A DNA stretch of 64,000 nt, from assembly GCA_050084985.1 (NCBI GenBank), contig JBITNC010000001.1:53506001-53570000 (forward strand), given 5' to 3'. Position 1 is the first letter of the stretch. Each line of letters starts with the position of its first letter. Below the pieces are notes generated by a model. It was not told where the DNA came from and did no database searches. It saw only the letters and a program-made list of their open reading frames with translations. The DNA comes from Nageia nagi. Lineage: Eukaryota > Pinophyta. Made by a program: the position numbers and the translations under genes. Positions 38,561 to 48,899 of this stretch are shown here, one piece after another.

Positions 38561-39200
38561 ATGAATCATCTGATTGCTTGAACTTTTTCTTAAATACTTA
38601 TTAGTTCTTTCAAATTCTTATGAGGTAAATCAATAATGACTAAAACTTTCTTGATATCCACCTATACCTCTTCTTGAAATAATGAACCTAAGCAATTTAC
38701 CCGATGAGATTGCAAATGCACACTTTTGAGGTTTGAAACATCCTTTTCAAATTGGAAATGTGATCATATTTGGTTGTGTACTTTGCTAGGATATCATCAA
38801 CATCCACCTCAACACTATCATGGATCATATCATGGAACATACTCACCATGGCTCTTTGATAAGTTGTACCTATATTCTTTAGAACAAAAAGGCATGACTA
38901 CCTAACAAAATATTCTCCAAAGAGTAACAAAAGTTATCTTATGTTGTTCTTCCTTGTTGATCCTAATTTGATTGTAGCCAAAAAATCCATCCATGAAAGA
39001 TAAAATCTCATGGATAACTATTGAATCTACAATCATATCAATGTTAGGCAAAGGAAAGGCATCTTTAGGATATGCCTTGTGGATATCTCTTAAATCTCTA
39101 CAACATCTTATTTCATCATTAGACTTAGCTATAGGCACAATGTTAGAAATCCATGGAGAATAATTAATAGGCACTATAAAACTAGTAGCAAGATTCTTTT
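38561..39200 (-). pseudogene. Reverse transcriptase of the second Tat element
   Basis: The 90-codon open part (39174-38902) begins 'YSPWISNIVPIAKSNDEIRC' and contains 'CRDLRDIHKAYPKDAFPLPN' and 'SFMDGFFGYNQIRI'. These are RT motifs 1-3 of plant Ty3 elements, with the catalytic Asp of 'FMDG' retained. The region that should hold the Y-x-D-D box (about 38780-38830) is shifted in frame and damaged. Confidence 0.9.
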
Positions 39201-39939
39201 TTATTTTCTTTTTAATAGTAAGGTCTACCCTAGGATGTATCTTTCTAGGCTTTTGTTGGATTGGTTTTATATTTTAATTGACAACTAGGCTATGCATGAC
39301 AAAATCAATACCAATACAAGGCATATTTGAATAATACCAAGCAAAATCATCAGAGAACTCTTTTAATAATAGGTGGTTCCTTTCTCATTCTTCCAAGGTT
39401 AACCAAGCTCCTATTATGATCAATTACGGATCCTACTAGGCACTGATGTTTACTTCTAATATTTCTTCATTAAGATAAGATATTTTGTCATTAAGTTGGG
39501 GAGGCATAGGTAATGCCCCCAATACTAAATCCAAACTCTACTATAATACATGGGAATAACAGAACAATGATGCTAGGATCCCAACACCATTGCCCCATTA
39601 AAGGATGGGATGAATGACTATAAAAGATGGACTAGATAGACCTATGACTAATTTGATGAAAAATAAATGAAAAACAAAGAGAAGGGTAAGGATCTAACAT
39701 GTAATTTGTGCATCATCCATGCAAACCTCCTTACCAAAATGAGCCTAATATCACATGAACCAAGTTGTGAGCCTCTTTTCATTGGATTTAGGAGACTTAC
39801 TCCCTACCCCTAGCTTCTCAAGGATAGCATTATCATTTTTGAAGATTTCTTATCGAACTGGATCCATAGGAGGTAAAAATGGATCTACATAGTAATCATG
39901 TAACTCCTATGTTAGACCATGCATCATGCCATAATGCAA

Positions 39940-40212
39940 TCACTCATCAAAGATATCTTTGGTGCAACCTTGATCATGACTATCAACATGTTGAATGATT
40001 GGAATTAATGGAGATGGGCTAGGTGTAGACTCATCAAATCCAACACTAGCTTTTCTCTTATGTTGACCTTCATTCAGAATAAGATCTATGATACCCTTCT
40101 CATTCTTACCTAATCCTTTTCCATCATAGTGATATTTATATATATATTGGGTAGCAAAAGTAGAATCGATACTATTGAAATATGTACTTACCTGACCTAG
40201 TGATTTTTGCAA
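39940..40212 (-). pseudogene. G-patch-like segment of the second Tat polyprotein
   Basis: A 90-codon minus-strand frame contains 'YHYDGKGLGKNEKGIIDLI'. The G-x-G-L-G-K-x-x-x-G-I core is that of a G-patch RNA-binding motif. It lies between protease and RT, where some plant Ty3 elements carry such a motif. The following part is Ser/Pro- and His-rich. The assignment rests on this core motif alone. Confidence 0.6.
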
Positions 40213-40600
40213 AATAAAATTTATATATTTATTATTAGATGCACTTTTTTCTTTGTGTTCTTATAAATAACATTGATGTCTTCAACAAGGTCATCATTTT
40301 GCTTAGGAATAGAGTGACACTGCTTGGTTTCATCCTCCTCTAGCAGCAACATTGCATTTTTGGGATAGAAAGAGGTCATCCAAGTTTCTTTAAATTCTCC
40401 CAGATGTTGATCTTCAAGATTTTATATGTTCTAAGGCTTACTACTTACAAAGTGACATCGATGATAGGTATTGGTGCATCTTCCTCACTTTTGACCAAAT
40501 CATGAGGAATCCAAAACTTCTCAATTTTTTGACATACATTCATAGGATTATCTTTTGTATGAATAGTAACATGCTTACCTTTATGCATAAATTTGATCAA

Positions 40601-40834
40601 CTAATGCAATCTGAAAGTAACAATCCTAATCTTATGTATCCATGGTCTACCAAGTAACAAGTTATATTGCAATTTCACTTGAAAAACATAAACTTTTTGA
40701 TGAATAGTTTTACCACCTACTTCAATAGGTATAGACACATATACAATGCATTCCTTTTCAGTATTATCAAACCCTTTTATGCTAATAGTAGTTCTTTTAA
40801 TTTTTGTGTAAATTGAATCAAAATACATTTGCAA
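40601..40834 (-). pseudogene. Aspartic protease region of the second Tat element
   Basis: A 77-codon minus-strand frame reads 'TTISIKGFDNTEKECIVYVS', 'PIEVGGKTIHQKVYVFQV' and 'YNLLLGRPWIHK'. The 'Y-N-x-L-L-G-R-P-W-I' string is diagnostic for the end of plant Ty3 proteases. The active-site D-x-G lies upstream (about 40850-40900) and is not clearly preserved. Confidence 0.85.
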
Positions 40835-41604
40835 TAATTTAACTAAACATAGATTGATATTTGAACCAATATCAATTAAAGATTTTTTAACAAGAACACT
40901 ATCAATGTTAACAAGGATATACAGTCCTAGATTCTTCTCAATAACATCTTCACTAGGTAATTCACTCTCTCAGAAGGAAAACAATTTACAAACTAAATCA
41001 GTGTCAATATTACCTACTAATTCCATAAATTTAGTAACAGGGATATCTCCTCAACTTCAATTTTTTTAAGTGCATCAAATAAAGCATTTTTATGATCAAT
41101 TGATAATTGCAAAAGTTTGAAAATACTTATCTTAGCATGAGTTACCTTTAGTTGCTTAATGAGTTGTTGTGTACTAAAATTATGAGGGACCTCCATTCAC
41201 TCTACTGCAGTCAGATTGACACTCCCTCTAGGTATTCCTCTCCTAGTGGCATCGCACAGTTCTTGGTTGAAAATGATATTCATTGTGAGGGGTTTGACTT
41301 TCTCTGAATCAATTGTATGGGCCTCATACTGTATCTTACCATCATCTAATAATTTTCATAATTATTTCCTTAGGGTCATACATGCATTTATTCTATGACC
41401 TTTATCTTTGTGATATTTGCAAAATTCTACTTCATTATACCAACTAGGTTTATTATCATGAGGATCTAGCTCTTATTTCATATCAGGTTTGATTAGTCCC
41501 TTTTGTAAACAATACTTGAACATAATGGCATGATCCAAAGGTAACCTATTTTTCTTCCTAAATTTTTTCCTCGCTTGACTCTTTTATTGCTCTTTAGATG
41601 GGGG

Positions 41605-42388
41605 TTATTCTATGGCATGTACTTCTTTATCTTCTTTTTTCTTATGTCTAACTTCCATAGTTTTCTTATTAGGGTTTTTGTATTTCAAGTCACCCCTATC
41701 AACTAAGCACTTCTCCTTTAGGGTAAGCCTATGCATAATTTTTGTAAAGGGTAGTATCATATAATTCAAGGCTATGAACTTCAATTTAGGATGGATATTA
41801 TGGACAAACATGGATGTGATATGAGATTTAGATAAGGGTTCATGAATCATGCTCCATATCTTTTGAAATCTTTAGGCAAATTTATCAAATCTTCATTTGA
41901 ACCTTGGACAACACTAACTAAATTTGAAACTATCATTTTTCTAGGAGCACAATATTTGAAATGGACATAGAATTTCGAGATAAGTTGTGCATAGCAATTA
42001 ATAGATTTAGCAGGTAAAGAGAAGTCTCAATTCAATGTGTTACCTTTGAATATAGTAGGGAAGTATTTATCTATCAAGTTATCATTCACCCTAAATTTCA
42101 ATTCAAATTTCATTTTGAAAGCCTTGATATTAGCCATAGGATCTCCCTCACCATTTTATGTATCAAAAACATGTTCCACTTGCAAATCGGGTGTCCTAGT
42201 ATTGTGAATCTCATCACATAGCAAATTTGAATCCCTAGATATGGGTAGAGCACCTCTAATGGATTGGATGTTGCTCCCAATGTTAGAGGATTCACTTCTC
42301 TCTTCATTTTCATATAGAATCTTTTTTGTAATAGCTTTGGTGCCTCATCAAAGCTATTAACCATCGAAAGAAATTCAGCAAGTTCCAT
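41605..42388 (-). pseudogene. Gag of the second Tat element
   Basis: From the start at 42388 the minus strand reads 'MELAEFLSMVNSFDEAPKLL' and, after frame breaks, 'SMIHEPLSKSHITSMFVHNI' and 'HPKLKFIALNYMILPFTKIM'. The last part matches the 'F-x-x-x-L-x-P-x-x-x-x-x-L' layout of plant Ty3 gag cores. A basic tail follows, with no zinc knuckle visible. The position right after the 5' LTR supports the call. Confidence 0.65.
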
Positions 42389-42495
42389 TTTTGAAATAAT
42401 TAAAACTCAAAATTTATCCTAACAAAAACCCTAAGATTTTGACATAACTAGTGAAGGATAACATGATGTATCAAAAAGAAGTTGGGTTCACCAAT

Positions 42496-43198
42496 TGTTA
42501 TAACCAAAATAATAATAATTAGGGTTATTTATAGAATATTAATTTAACTAATTTAGCATGAAATAATTGAAAATCAATGACATAAAAGATGATATTTACC
42601 TAAATAATCTTGATATCAAAATAAAATTTACAAAATATACAAACTTATACTTTACCTATGACGATGAAAAATGTAAAATCTAATCGAAATAGGATGAATG
42701 ATGAGCTTCTTCAAAATACAGAGCCATGAATCTAGCATCAATGTTAGGAACCCAATAATGTCACCCGGTTACCATTCCAAAATACATCTCCCTTTCGCTC
42801 AATGTCATTGTCCCACCTTTGATGCACACAATCTTGATTTTGAATGGATAAAAGATTGCAAGAATGCAAAGCTCAGAGTATAACAAAATCTAGAAATGAT
42901 AGGTGATATTAAGATACACCAATCAAGAATAGCATAAGTATATTTCCACCTATCAAGGATTCAAGATTATGTCATGTCATGATGTATCTTTGATCATGCA
43001 TAACCCTCCACCTTTATAGGAAATGAGTCTAGTGTTAAGGATCCTCCTAAGGCTTATTGTGATGTCGAGTCAATTTGTTACCACAAAGCTTAAAGGTAGA
43101 TGAAAGTGCACATAGAAAATAACATTTGTTAAATAAATTATTTTGACTACCTAAAAGGGTATTTTAATTAGATTAAAATTACTTTTTAGGTGTTAACA
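42496..43198 (-). repeat. 5' LTR of the second Tat element
   Basis: 703 bp. On the plus strand it begins TGTTATAACC and ends TTAGGTGTTAACA, so it keeps TG...CA ends. The neighbouring plus-strand sequence GAAGTTGGGTTCACCAA is the complement of the candidate primer site. Confidence 0.9.
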
Positions 43199-43345
43199 CC
43201 TTTCAAAAATTTGACTGATCCATTTTTGACAGGTTTCATTACAAAAAATTCCATACAACCCTTAGAAAAAGCTCCAAACATCATCCAAATATGAGAGTGA
43301 TTCAAATCCTTACTCTAAGGATGTTTGATTTTAAATCACATGATA
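43199..43345. repeat. Large direct repeat, unit 2 (right part)
   Basis: It continues unit 2 after the Tat element. CATCATCCAAATATGAGAGT and TTTTAAATCACATGAT match unit 1 at about 31749-31820. Copia gag resumes just after it. Confidence 0.85.
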
Positions 43346-44250
43346 CATTCCATATCGATATATATTAGTTAGTAACTCTAATTCAAATTCTAACAAGTTA
43401 GTGTTTGATGATGTGGTCAACACCTATTTTAGTGAGGATATGCAAAGAAAGACCACATGAGAAACAACTGATTATCCCAATGCATTGCTTATTGATAATA
43501 AGGGAAGATGAAAGGAGAGATATGGAAATAAAACTTAAGAAAATCAAAATGGTAACTCTTAGATAAAAGTTCATATGGAGTGTTGATATTATGGGAAGAA
43601 GGGACACTTAAAAAGGGATTATTGGTCTAAGAAGGTAGATGGAAAAGAGGATAATAAAGGTAATAATCATGAGGCTAATATGGATGGTGATATTTTACAA
43701 TATTCTTTTGTATTATATCTTTATATTCATAATGATTGTTGGCTTACACATTCAAGTACTTCTTTCCATGCCACTTGAATATGTTCAAGGTGATTTTGGA
43801 TAGGTATCATTCGATAATGATCATCCATGCAGGATTATTAGTGTGGGGAAAGTTACAATCAAGTTACCTAATATGAAGCAATGTATGCTTAAGGAGGTGA
43901 GGCACATCCCAAATTTGAAAAGGATTCTCATTTCTTCAAGCAAACTTGATGGTGAGGGATATATGGTTGCATTCGATAACAATACTTGGAAGGTGTCTAA
44001 GGGTTTCCAATTATTGCTAAAAGTAATATGGTTCATATGCTATATTTGCTTACTAACACTTCTAACAATACCATGGATTTAGATCCTATAGGTGGGAATG
44101 TAGTCATTGGTCATCACAAGTTTGTATTTGTAAAAGTGAAAAAGAATGAAGTGGGGTTTGGTGAAAAGAATAAGGTTGAAAAGGGTGTTTTCAAATACAA
44201 GAGGAAGAAGATGTGGATATTAAAGGTGCAAGAAGGTATTCAATAGCAAG
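43346..44250 (+). pseudogene. Copia gag end, zinc knuckle and protease start
   Basis: Gag resumes with 'SNSNKLVFDDVV', then a damaged zinc knuckle ('YYGKKGHLKRDYWSKK', whose first and last Cys have become Tyr). It continues through the spacer into the protease-linked part: 'CRIISVGKVTIKLPNMKQCM' and 'LKEVRHIPNLKRILISSSKL'. This matches the 'L-x-x-V-x-x-x-P-x-x-x-x-N-L-x-S' region after the copia protease active site. The longest open piece is 43843-44082. Integrase, RT and RNase H do not follow. Confidence 0.8.
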
Positions 44251-44729
44251 ATTTGAAAACTCCACCAAGGGATGTTAAAATATGTGAAAGGGTAAGCTAT
44301 AATTTCTACATAGTTTCATATGTGTTGTATACTCATGAAGGTGTGTTGTATACTCATGATTTGAGTGTTTGATACAAAAGGAATCCAATAAAGATTGGGA
44401 TCTTGTGATGAGTAAGCTACCTATAGGTATGGAAATTTTGCATGTTGTGTGTGTATGTAGTTTGAAAGAAGAGGAAGGAAAGTTTACAAGGAAAGGCTTG
44501 GAATAAAAGTGTTTTCATAAGATGGTGGTATGACCCATGGTGTTGGAGTTGTGAATTGATTAAGGTTCACGAAACATCAAAGTGAAAAGGTGAATGTAAA
44601 GGTGATTTCAAAAGAGGATTTGGAGGTTCTCCCAATTTAGATTTATCTCAAGGAGTAAGAGGTCAAGATGATAATATCTATATCTAAGGTTGCAAGGTGT
44701 TGTAGGAAATCAATCTTAAGGTGGGAGAT
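44251..44729 (+). other. 3' region and polypurine tract of the copia element
   Basis: Between the protease remnant and the 3' LTR there is under 0.5 kb with no pol motif. It ends in AAGGTGGGAGAT, a polypurine tract next to the LTR start. Integrase, RT and RNase H were therefore deleted before or after insertion. Confidence 0.6.
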
Positions 44730-46082
44730 TGTTAGGAATTGAACCTAATCTGTTGGCTAACTTAAGTTTTCATCTCTATATTTTATAGTTGACATGCACA
44801 TGGTGTATTAATCAGTGATAGTTGACCACTTGGGGAAGATAACCAATCGACATATCGATCAAAAGTTGACCACCAAGGGGAAGATCACTAGTCAGTCAAC
44901 CAATCTCTAATTGTCCTCTTAGGAAAAGATCAAAAATACAATCAACCTCTAGAGGAAAGATCAACTGTAGTCAACTTAATGGTGGTTGATTATATAACCA
45001 AAGATAAAAAGCTCTATTTTGAGGTTGGAAACTCATTTTTGGGCTATTATACGACTATGAACTTGAGTTTTCATTGGGAGGTAAATTTTAGACATACAAA
45101 TTACTCTAATTTGGATTAAAAATAAGATTGTAATTGATCTTTATAAATGTATGTATAATATTATAAAATTGGGTAATAATAATATGAGTGAATGGTAGAT
45201 TCTCATAGGTTAGAAATAGGAAGAGGAGGTAAATCCTTATGGGAGAGACAATTATAGTGAGGATTCCTTGTAAGTGTTAGGATTTAAAGAGTTCATATAA
45301 CCAAGAGCATTCACAATTTAGATTGTCTTTGGCAAAGAAGAAACAACATTAAGCATACTACTGAAAATAAACATCCATAAACATCAATCACACAAGAGAA
45401 ACACAAGAGATAACGTGGTTCACCCAGTGTAGGCTACATCCACGAAGAAGCTTTCAACCCTTTTGCATTCAAATCCTCCAAGCAATACATCAGCAGCATA
45501 ACCTTGCTACAACCTTCACTTTGGAGTTACAACAAAGCTCCACTACAATCTCTCTCTCAACAATTACAATCAACCTCACAAATGCTGTCAAATTACAGTC
45601 ATACACACATATTCCAACTACATACATGCCTCAACTCAAGCCTCTTATTTATAGGTACAAACTAACCCAACTTAAACCCAAGTTGGATTAGGAAGGTTGT
45701 TAGGTAACCCCCAACCCTTCTACAACTGCTGAACAGGTGTCATGGCTCCTTGGCAACTGAAAATTGGTTTGAAATGAGAAAGAAACTGCCCTGCAGACCG
45801 GTTGGCTTTATAAACAAAACTATCCTTCAGATTTACTGGTCTCCATTTTTCTAACAGTAAGAAGCAAAGATAAAGGTACAATGGTGTGGCTATTAGTTGT
45901 ATCTCTTGGTGCCTTTGGACTAATTGAATCAAAGGACTAGATATTCTTTATGGATGTAGCCCATATTAGGTGAGCCACATTACGTGGTTGTCTTCTCTTG
46001 TGTGATCTTGTTTGCTTAAGTTTTATTTTGGTTTAAAGAAGAGTAGTTGCTCAACTATATTTTTATATAGTGAATCCTAACA
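44730..46082 (+). repeat. 3' LTR of the nested copia element, split by a solo LTR
   Basis: It is colinear with 26919-27679 from TGTTAGGAATTGA up to GTGAGGATTCCTTGTAAG, and again from about 45862 to ATCCTAACA at 46082. The 582-bp excess is the inserted solo LTR. TCTAT follows directly. Confidence 0.9.
45275..45856 (-). mobile_element. Solo copia LTR with perfect target duplication
   Basis: 582 bp with TGTTAG...CTAACA ends, flanked on both sides by GTAAG (45270-45274 and 45857-45861). On the minus strand it contains CGTGGATGTAGCC and GTGAACCACG. These belong to the region that recurs in many plant copia LTRs after the TATA signal, here CCTATAAATAAGAGG. No internal element sequence is present, so it arose by LTR-LTR recombination. 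It is less decayed than its host LTR and is among the younger insertions here. Confidence 0.9.
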
Positions 46083-46839
46083 TCTATGTCACAAAAATAT
46101 TCAAGGGTTTACAATTTTGTGGTTCCACCAAAATTAATGATTATGCACATATATTTAATTTAGTCTTTTATTTGTAGAAGCTACAACACCAAACATTGGA
46201 CGTAAAGATGTCAAACATTATGGAAGGTTATGTAACTTTCTTGATATTTTGATTTTAAAAAGGGTAAAAATATTTTTGTAATATAGTTTTTGGGTAGGTA
46301 GGATAAATCTTGTATACTATGCAAAAAAATATTTAAATGAAATTAATATTTTATTCGATTACAAAGATCTAAAAAACTCTTGGAGATTGGATAGGGTAGC
46401 ATCTTTAGTTGATGAGTAATATTTTGTTACAAAGAATCCAAGACTTTTTTTAATGAATAATTTCCATTTTTAGAACCAAGGATAAATCTAATCCTAAACA
46501 AAGGATTAAATAAATAAAGGCAAGCTCATACCAAGGGGAAGCCCTCTCAATTTGTTATCTTATGCAACAAGATCTGTAGGTGCTCATTTTGGTTCAATAT
46601 TAGAGGATGGAGAATTTAGTTTCTTGGAATCAAGATTGAGGGAGATATATAATAATTAGGAGAAACTTAAATCTATATATATATATAAAAAGAATTGTAC
46701 TGGTGACTTTACTACCAACGCTTATGGGGTATTATTTAGGATTGAAGGAAATTATGAGTTTCATTAAAGAGGTGAAGATTTTTTGGATCATGTAAAAATC
46801 ATGTTTTACAGGAGAGGAAGTTGTGTGTGAAGTTTAAGG

Positions 46840-47379
46840 AGGAAAGAGTTAACATTATTTTGGGTGAAGATATACTATAAAATAAAATTTTGGAAATGGA
46901 GGAGAAGATAGTTAAGGGAGGTTCTATAGTCGATTATCTTAAGAAAAATAGTAATGTAATGGGTTGAAAAAGCTTTGGATTTTACCTTAGGTTATATTAT
47001 GAAAATACACTTCTCCATTAGAGGATGGATGGATTTCACCTTTAAATCAACAAAATATGTAAAAGAAATATTGAATAAAAGATGGTTTTGGAACACTTTG
47101 ATATTATATTTTAGGAGATGGTCTCCATGTTTTAACCCATAAAAGGAGTTAAAATCATTAAAACCCATTTGGGTCAAATTGTTACGTCTACCTTTGGAGT
47201 TGTGGTCTCGTAACATATTGAAAGAAATTAGACATATCTTGAATAATTTTATAATAATGGACGACAATTTCATTAGAAACTCTTCTAGGTTTATTGTAAG
47301 GATTTTAGTTGACTTGGACTTGAAGGAAGGGATCTTAGAAGCCATTAATCAAGGGGAGTTCACTCTTAAGAAATGGTAA
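46840..47379 (+). pseudogene. LINE ORF1 relic (DUF4283-like)
   Basis: The frame yields 'LNKRWFWNTLILYFRRWSPC', then 'PIWVKLLRLPLELWSRNILK' and 'RILVDLDLKEGILEAI'. This is the familiar order of plant LINE ORF1: a 'K-R-W-F-x-x-x-x-L-x-L-x-x-W' strand, then 'P-I-W-V-x-L-x-x-L-P-L-x-x-W', then 'A-R-I-L-V-x-x-D'. It acts in RNA binding in intact elements. Stops upstream show it is dead. Confidence 0.8.
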
Positions 47380-47999
47380 ATATCATGCGAGTGCATACAA
47401 GGGCTTTTTTTTGTATCAAGTTGAATTATCAATATATTGGTAAGTAGCTTATAAAGGAGGGGTGTTTAAAATCCATGCATTATTAATTTTTGTTATGATA
47501 ATAAATACTTGATATTATGATGGACTAAAAAAATTTCAATGGATATACATCAATAAAATGGTAAAACTACTAGGCATACTTGTAACTAATTTATTTTAGT
47601 GAAATGGTAAGTTTTGAAAAGGGGTAATTGTTTATTAAATAGGGTTTACCACAATGGGTTTAATAAATTAAAAGAATTGGTAAATTTTATTAAAAAAAAG
47701 GGCTCTTTTAAGAAGCCCATGAATGCAATTATTTTGAAGTCTTTAAATTAAATGAAGACCTCATGCCATTAATATAGAAATTGAAAAATGGAAATATTCA
47801 TAACATTTTGCAAGTGCCTTTTTGTTATATTTGCTATCATGTTTCTGGATATAAGATTGTTCCTTCATATTTTCCAAATGAGAATGGGGAGAATAAGTTC
47901 TTGTGTTTTTGATATCAAGTGAATCATACTTCAATGTGAATCAAATATTTTTATAAGGACAAAGTCTATTTGGAGGCCTTGGAATTGGGTTCCCTTAGC

Positions 48000-48840
48000 A
48001 CTTTCATCAACAAGGACAACATTTAAGTTTATTCTCAAACAAGGGGACCCAAAACTAATCACTAATTAGTGATCTATTACGTTGTTGAATGTAAGCTATA
48101 AAATTATTGCTAAGGCCCTTGCCCTTCGACTTCAACCTTTACTTCCCTTTATTATTCATCCAAAATAAAATGGCTTCATTTAGAATATGCATATTTTAGA
48201 TAATGTCATTCCAGTATAGGAAGGTATGGAATGGGCTCGCATGTCTAATCAACAAGCCCTCTTCATCAAACTTGATTTTGAAAATGTATATGATCAAATT
48301 GGGTGATCTTTCATCCTCTCCATGTTGGAGACATTGGGATTTGGAACCCAATTTATCAACATAGTCCATATGTTGTTTCATAATACCTCGATGGTTCTTT
48401 CTTTGAATAATTTTTAGATGGAAGTAATTGGGATTCATCGATTTGTAAGATAAGGATGTCGTCTTATACCTTCCCTCTATGTCTTAGTAGTAGAGGCATT
48501 TGGCTACCTCCTTACTCAACATGCCTTTGAAGGAAGAATTTGAGGCATATCTTTACTTGGTGATCAAGATCAATTTATCAATGGCCATTTTGCAGATGAC
48601 TCCTTCCTCACCATACAAGAAGATGAGCAATTTATCTTAGAGGTCATAAGGTGGTTGGATATTTTTGTAAAGCCTCAAGTTCCAACATTCAATGAAATAA
48701 GACTTTTTGTTACAAGGAAAAAAATTGCCAAAACCCCCTTGGTTCACATCATTCCAATGAACTTGGATGATTTTAGGAGAAGTCTTCAAATTCTTTGGAA
48801 TCCCTTTTGCTTTTCAAGGTTCAACTTCTTAGTTGTGTAG
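48000..48840 (+). pseudogene. LINE ORF2 reverse transcriptase relic
   Basis: The translation includes 'ITLLNVSYKIIAKALALRLQ', 'ALFIKLDFENVYDQIG' (the catalytic Asp motif, usually D-F-E-K-A-Y-D), 'VVEAFGYLLTQHAFEGRI' and 'NGHFADDSFL', the F-A-D-D catalytic box. At least six stops interrupt it. The strings are those of plant L1 elements. Confidence 0.85.
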
Positions 48841-48899
48841 CCATGTGATTACTAAGGATGAAATGAAGTTACATTACTGGAATTCCAAAAAAATTATCC

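Larger units (their letters stand above)
34557..43198 (-). mobile_element. Ty3/gypsy Tat-type retrotransposon with a full pol domain set
   Basis: Direct repeats 34557-35274 and 42496-43198 are about 0.7-kb LTRs; on the minus strand the intact one begins TGTTAACACC and ends GGTTATAACA. The interior, read on the minus strand, has gag, protease, a G-patch-like segment, RT, RNase H, archaeal-type RNase H and integrase in that order. The presence of both RNase H types places it in the Tat branch. A candidate primer site (minus strand TTGGTGAACCCAACTTC) abuts the right LTR. It interrupts unit 2 of the large direct repeat, whose sequence resumes at 43199. TCTTA and CCTTT at the two junctions could be a diverged duplication of the TCTTT seen in unit 1. 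Stops and frameshifts are frequent, so it is inactive. Confidence 0.9.
29396..43345. mobile_element. Large direct-repeat element inserted in copia gag
   Basis: Two colinear direct repeats (unit 1 29396-31825, unit 2 32317-34556 resumed at 43199-43345) enclose 490 bp of unique sequence. Copia gag stops on the left and resumes on the right, so this arrived after the copia element. The layout suggests a non-autonomous LTR element with 2.4-kb LTRs and a tiny interior. TG/CA ends and a primer site are not convincing, so a tandem duplication within an inserted segment remains possible. An ATTA string near each outer junction could be part of a target duplication. Confidence 0.55.
26919..46082 (+). 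mobile_element. Ty1/copia element with nested insertions, gag-only interior
   Basis: The 5' LTR (26919-27679) and 3' LTR (44730-46082) both start TGTTAGGAATTGA and end ATAGTGAATCCTAA(T/C)A. TCTAT stands directly before the first (26914-26918) and after the second (46083-46087), a perfect 5-bp target duplication. A TGGTATCA primer site follows the 5' LTR, and a purine-rich tract, AAGGTGGGAGAT, precedes the 3' LTR. The interior gives copia gag in three pieces, with a zinc knuckle and the start of protease, but no integrase, RT or RNase H. The pieces are separated by later insertions: a CACTA element, a large repeat element with a Tat element inside it, and a solo LTR in the 3' LTR. Without the insertions the element would be only about 4 kb. 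Confidence 0.9.

Noticed and set aside
46992-47345. 117-codon minus-strand ORF
   Set aside because: It is antisense to the LINE ORF1 DUF4283-like region, which has clear family motifs on the plus strand.
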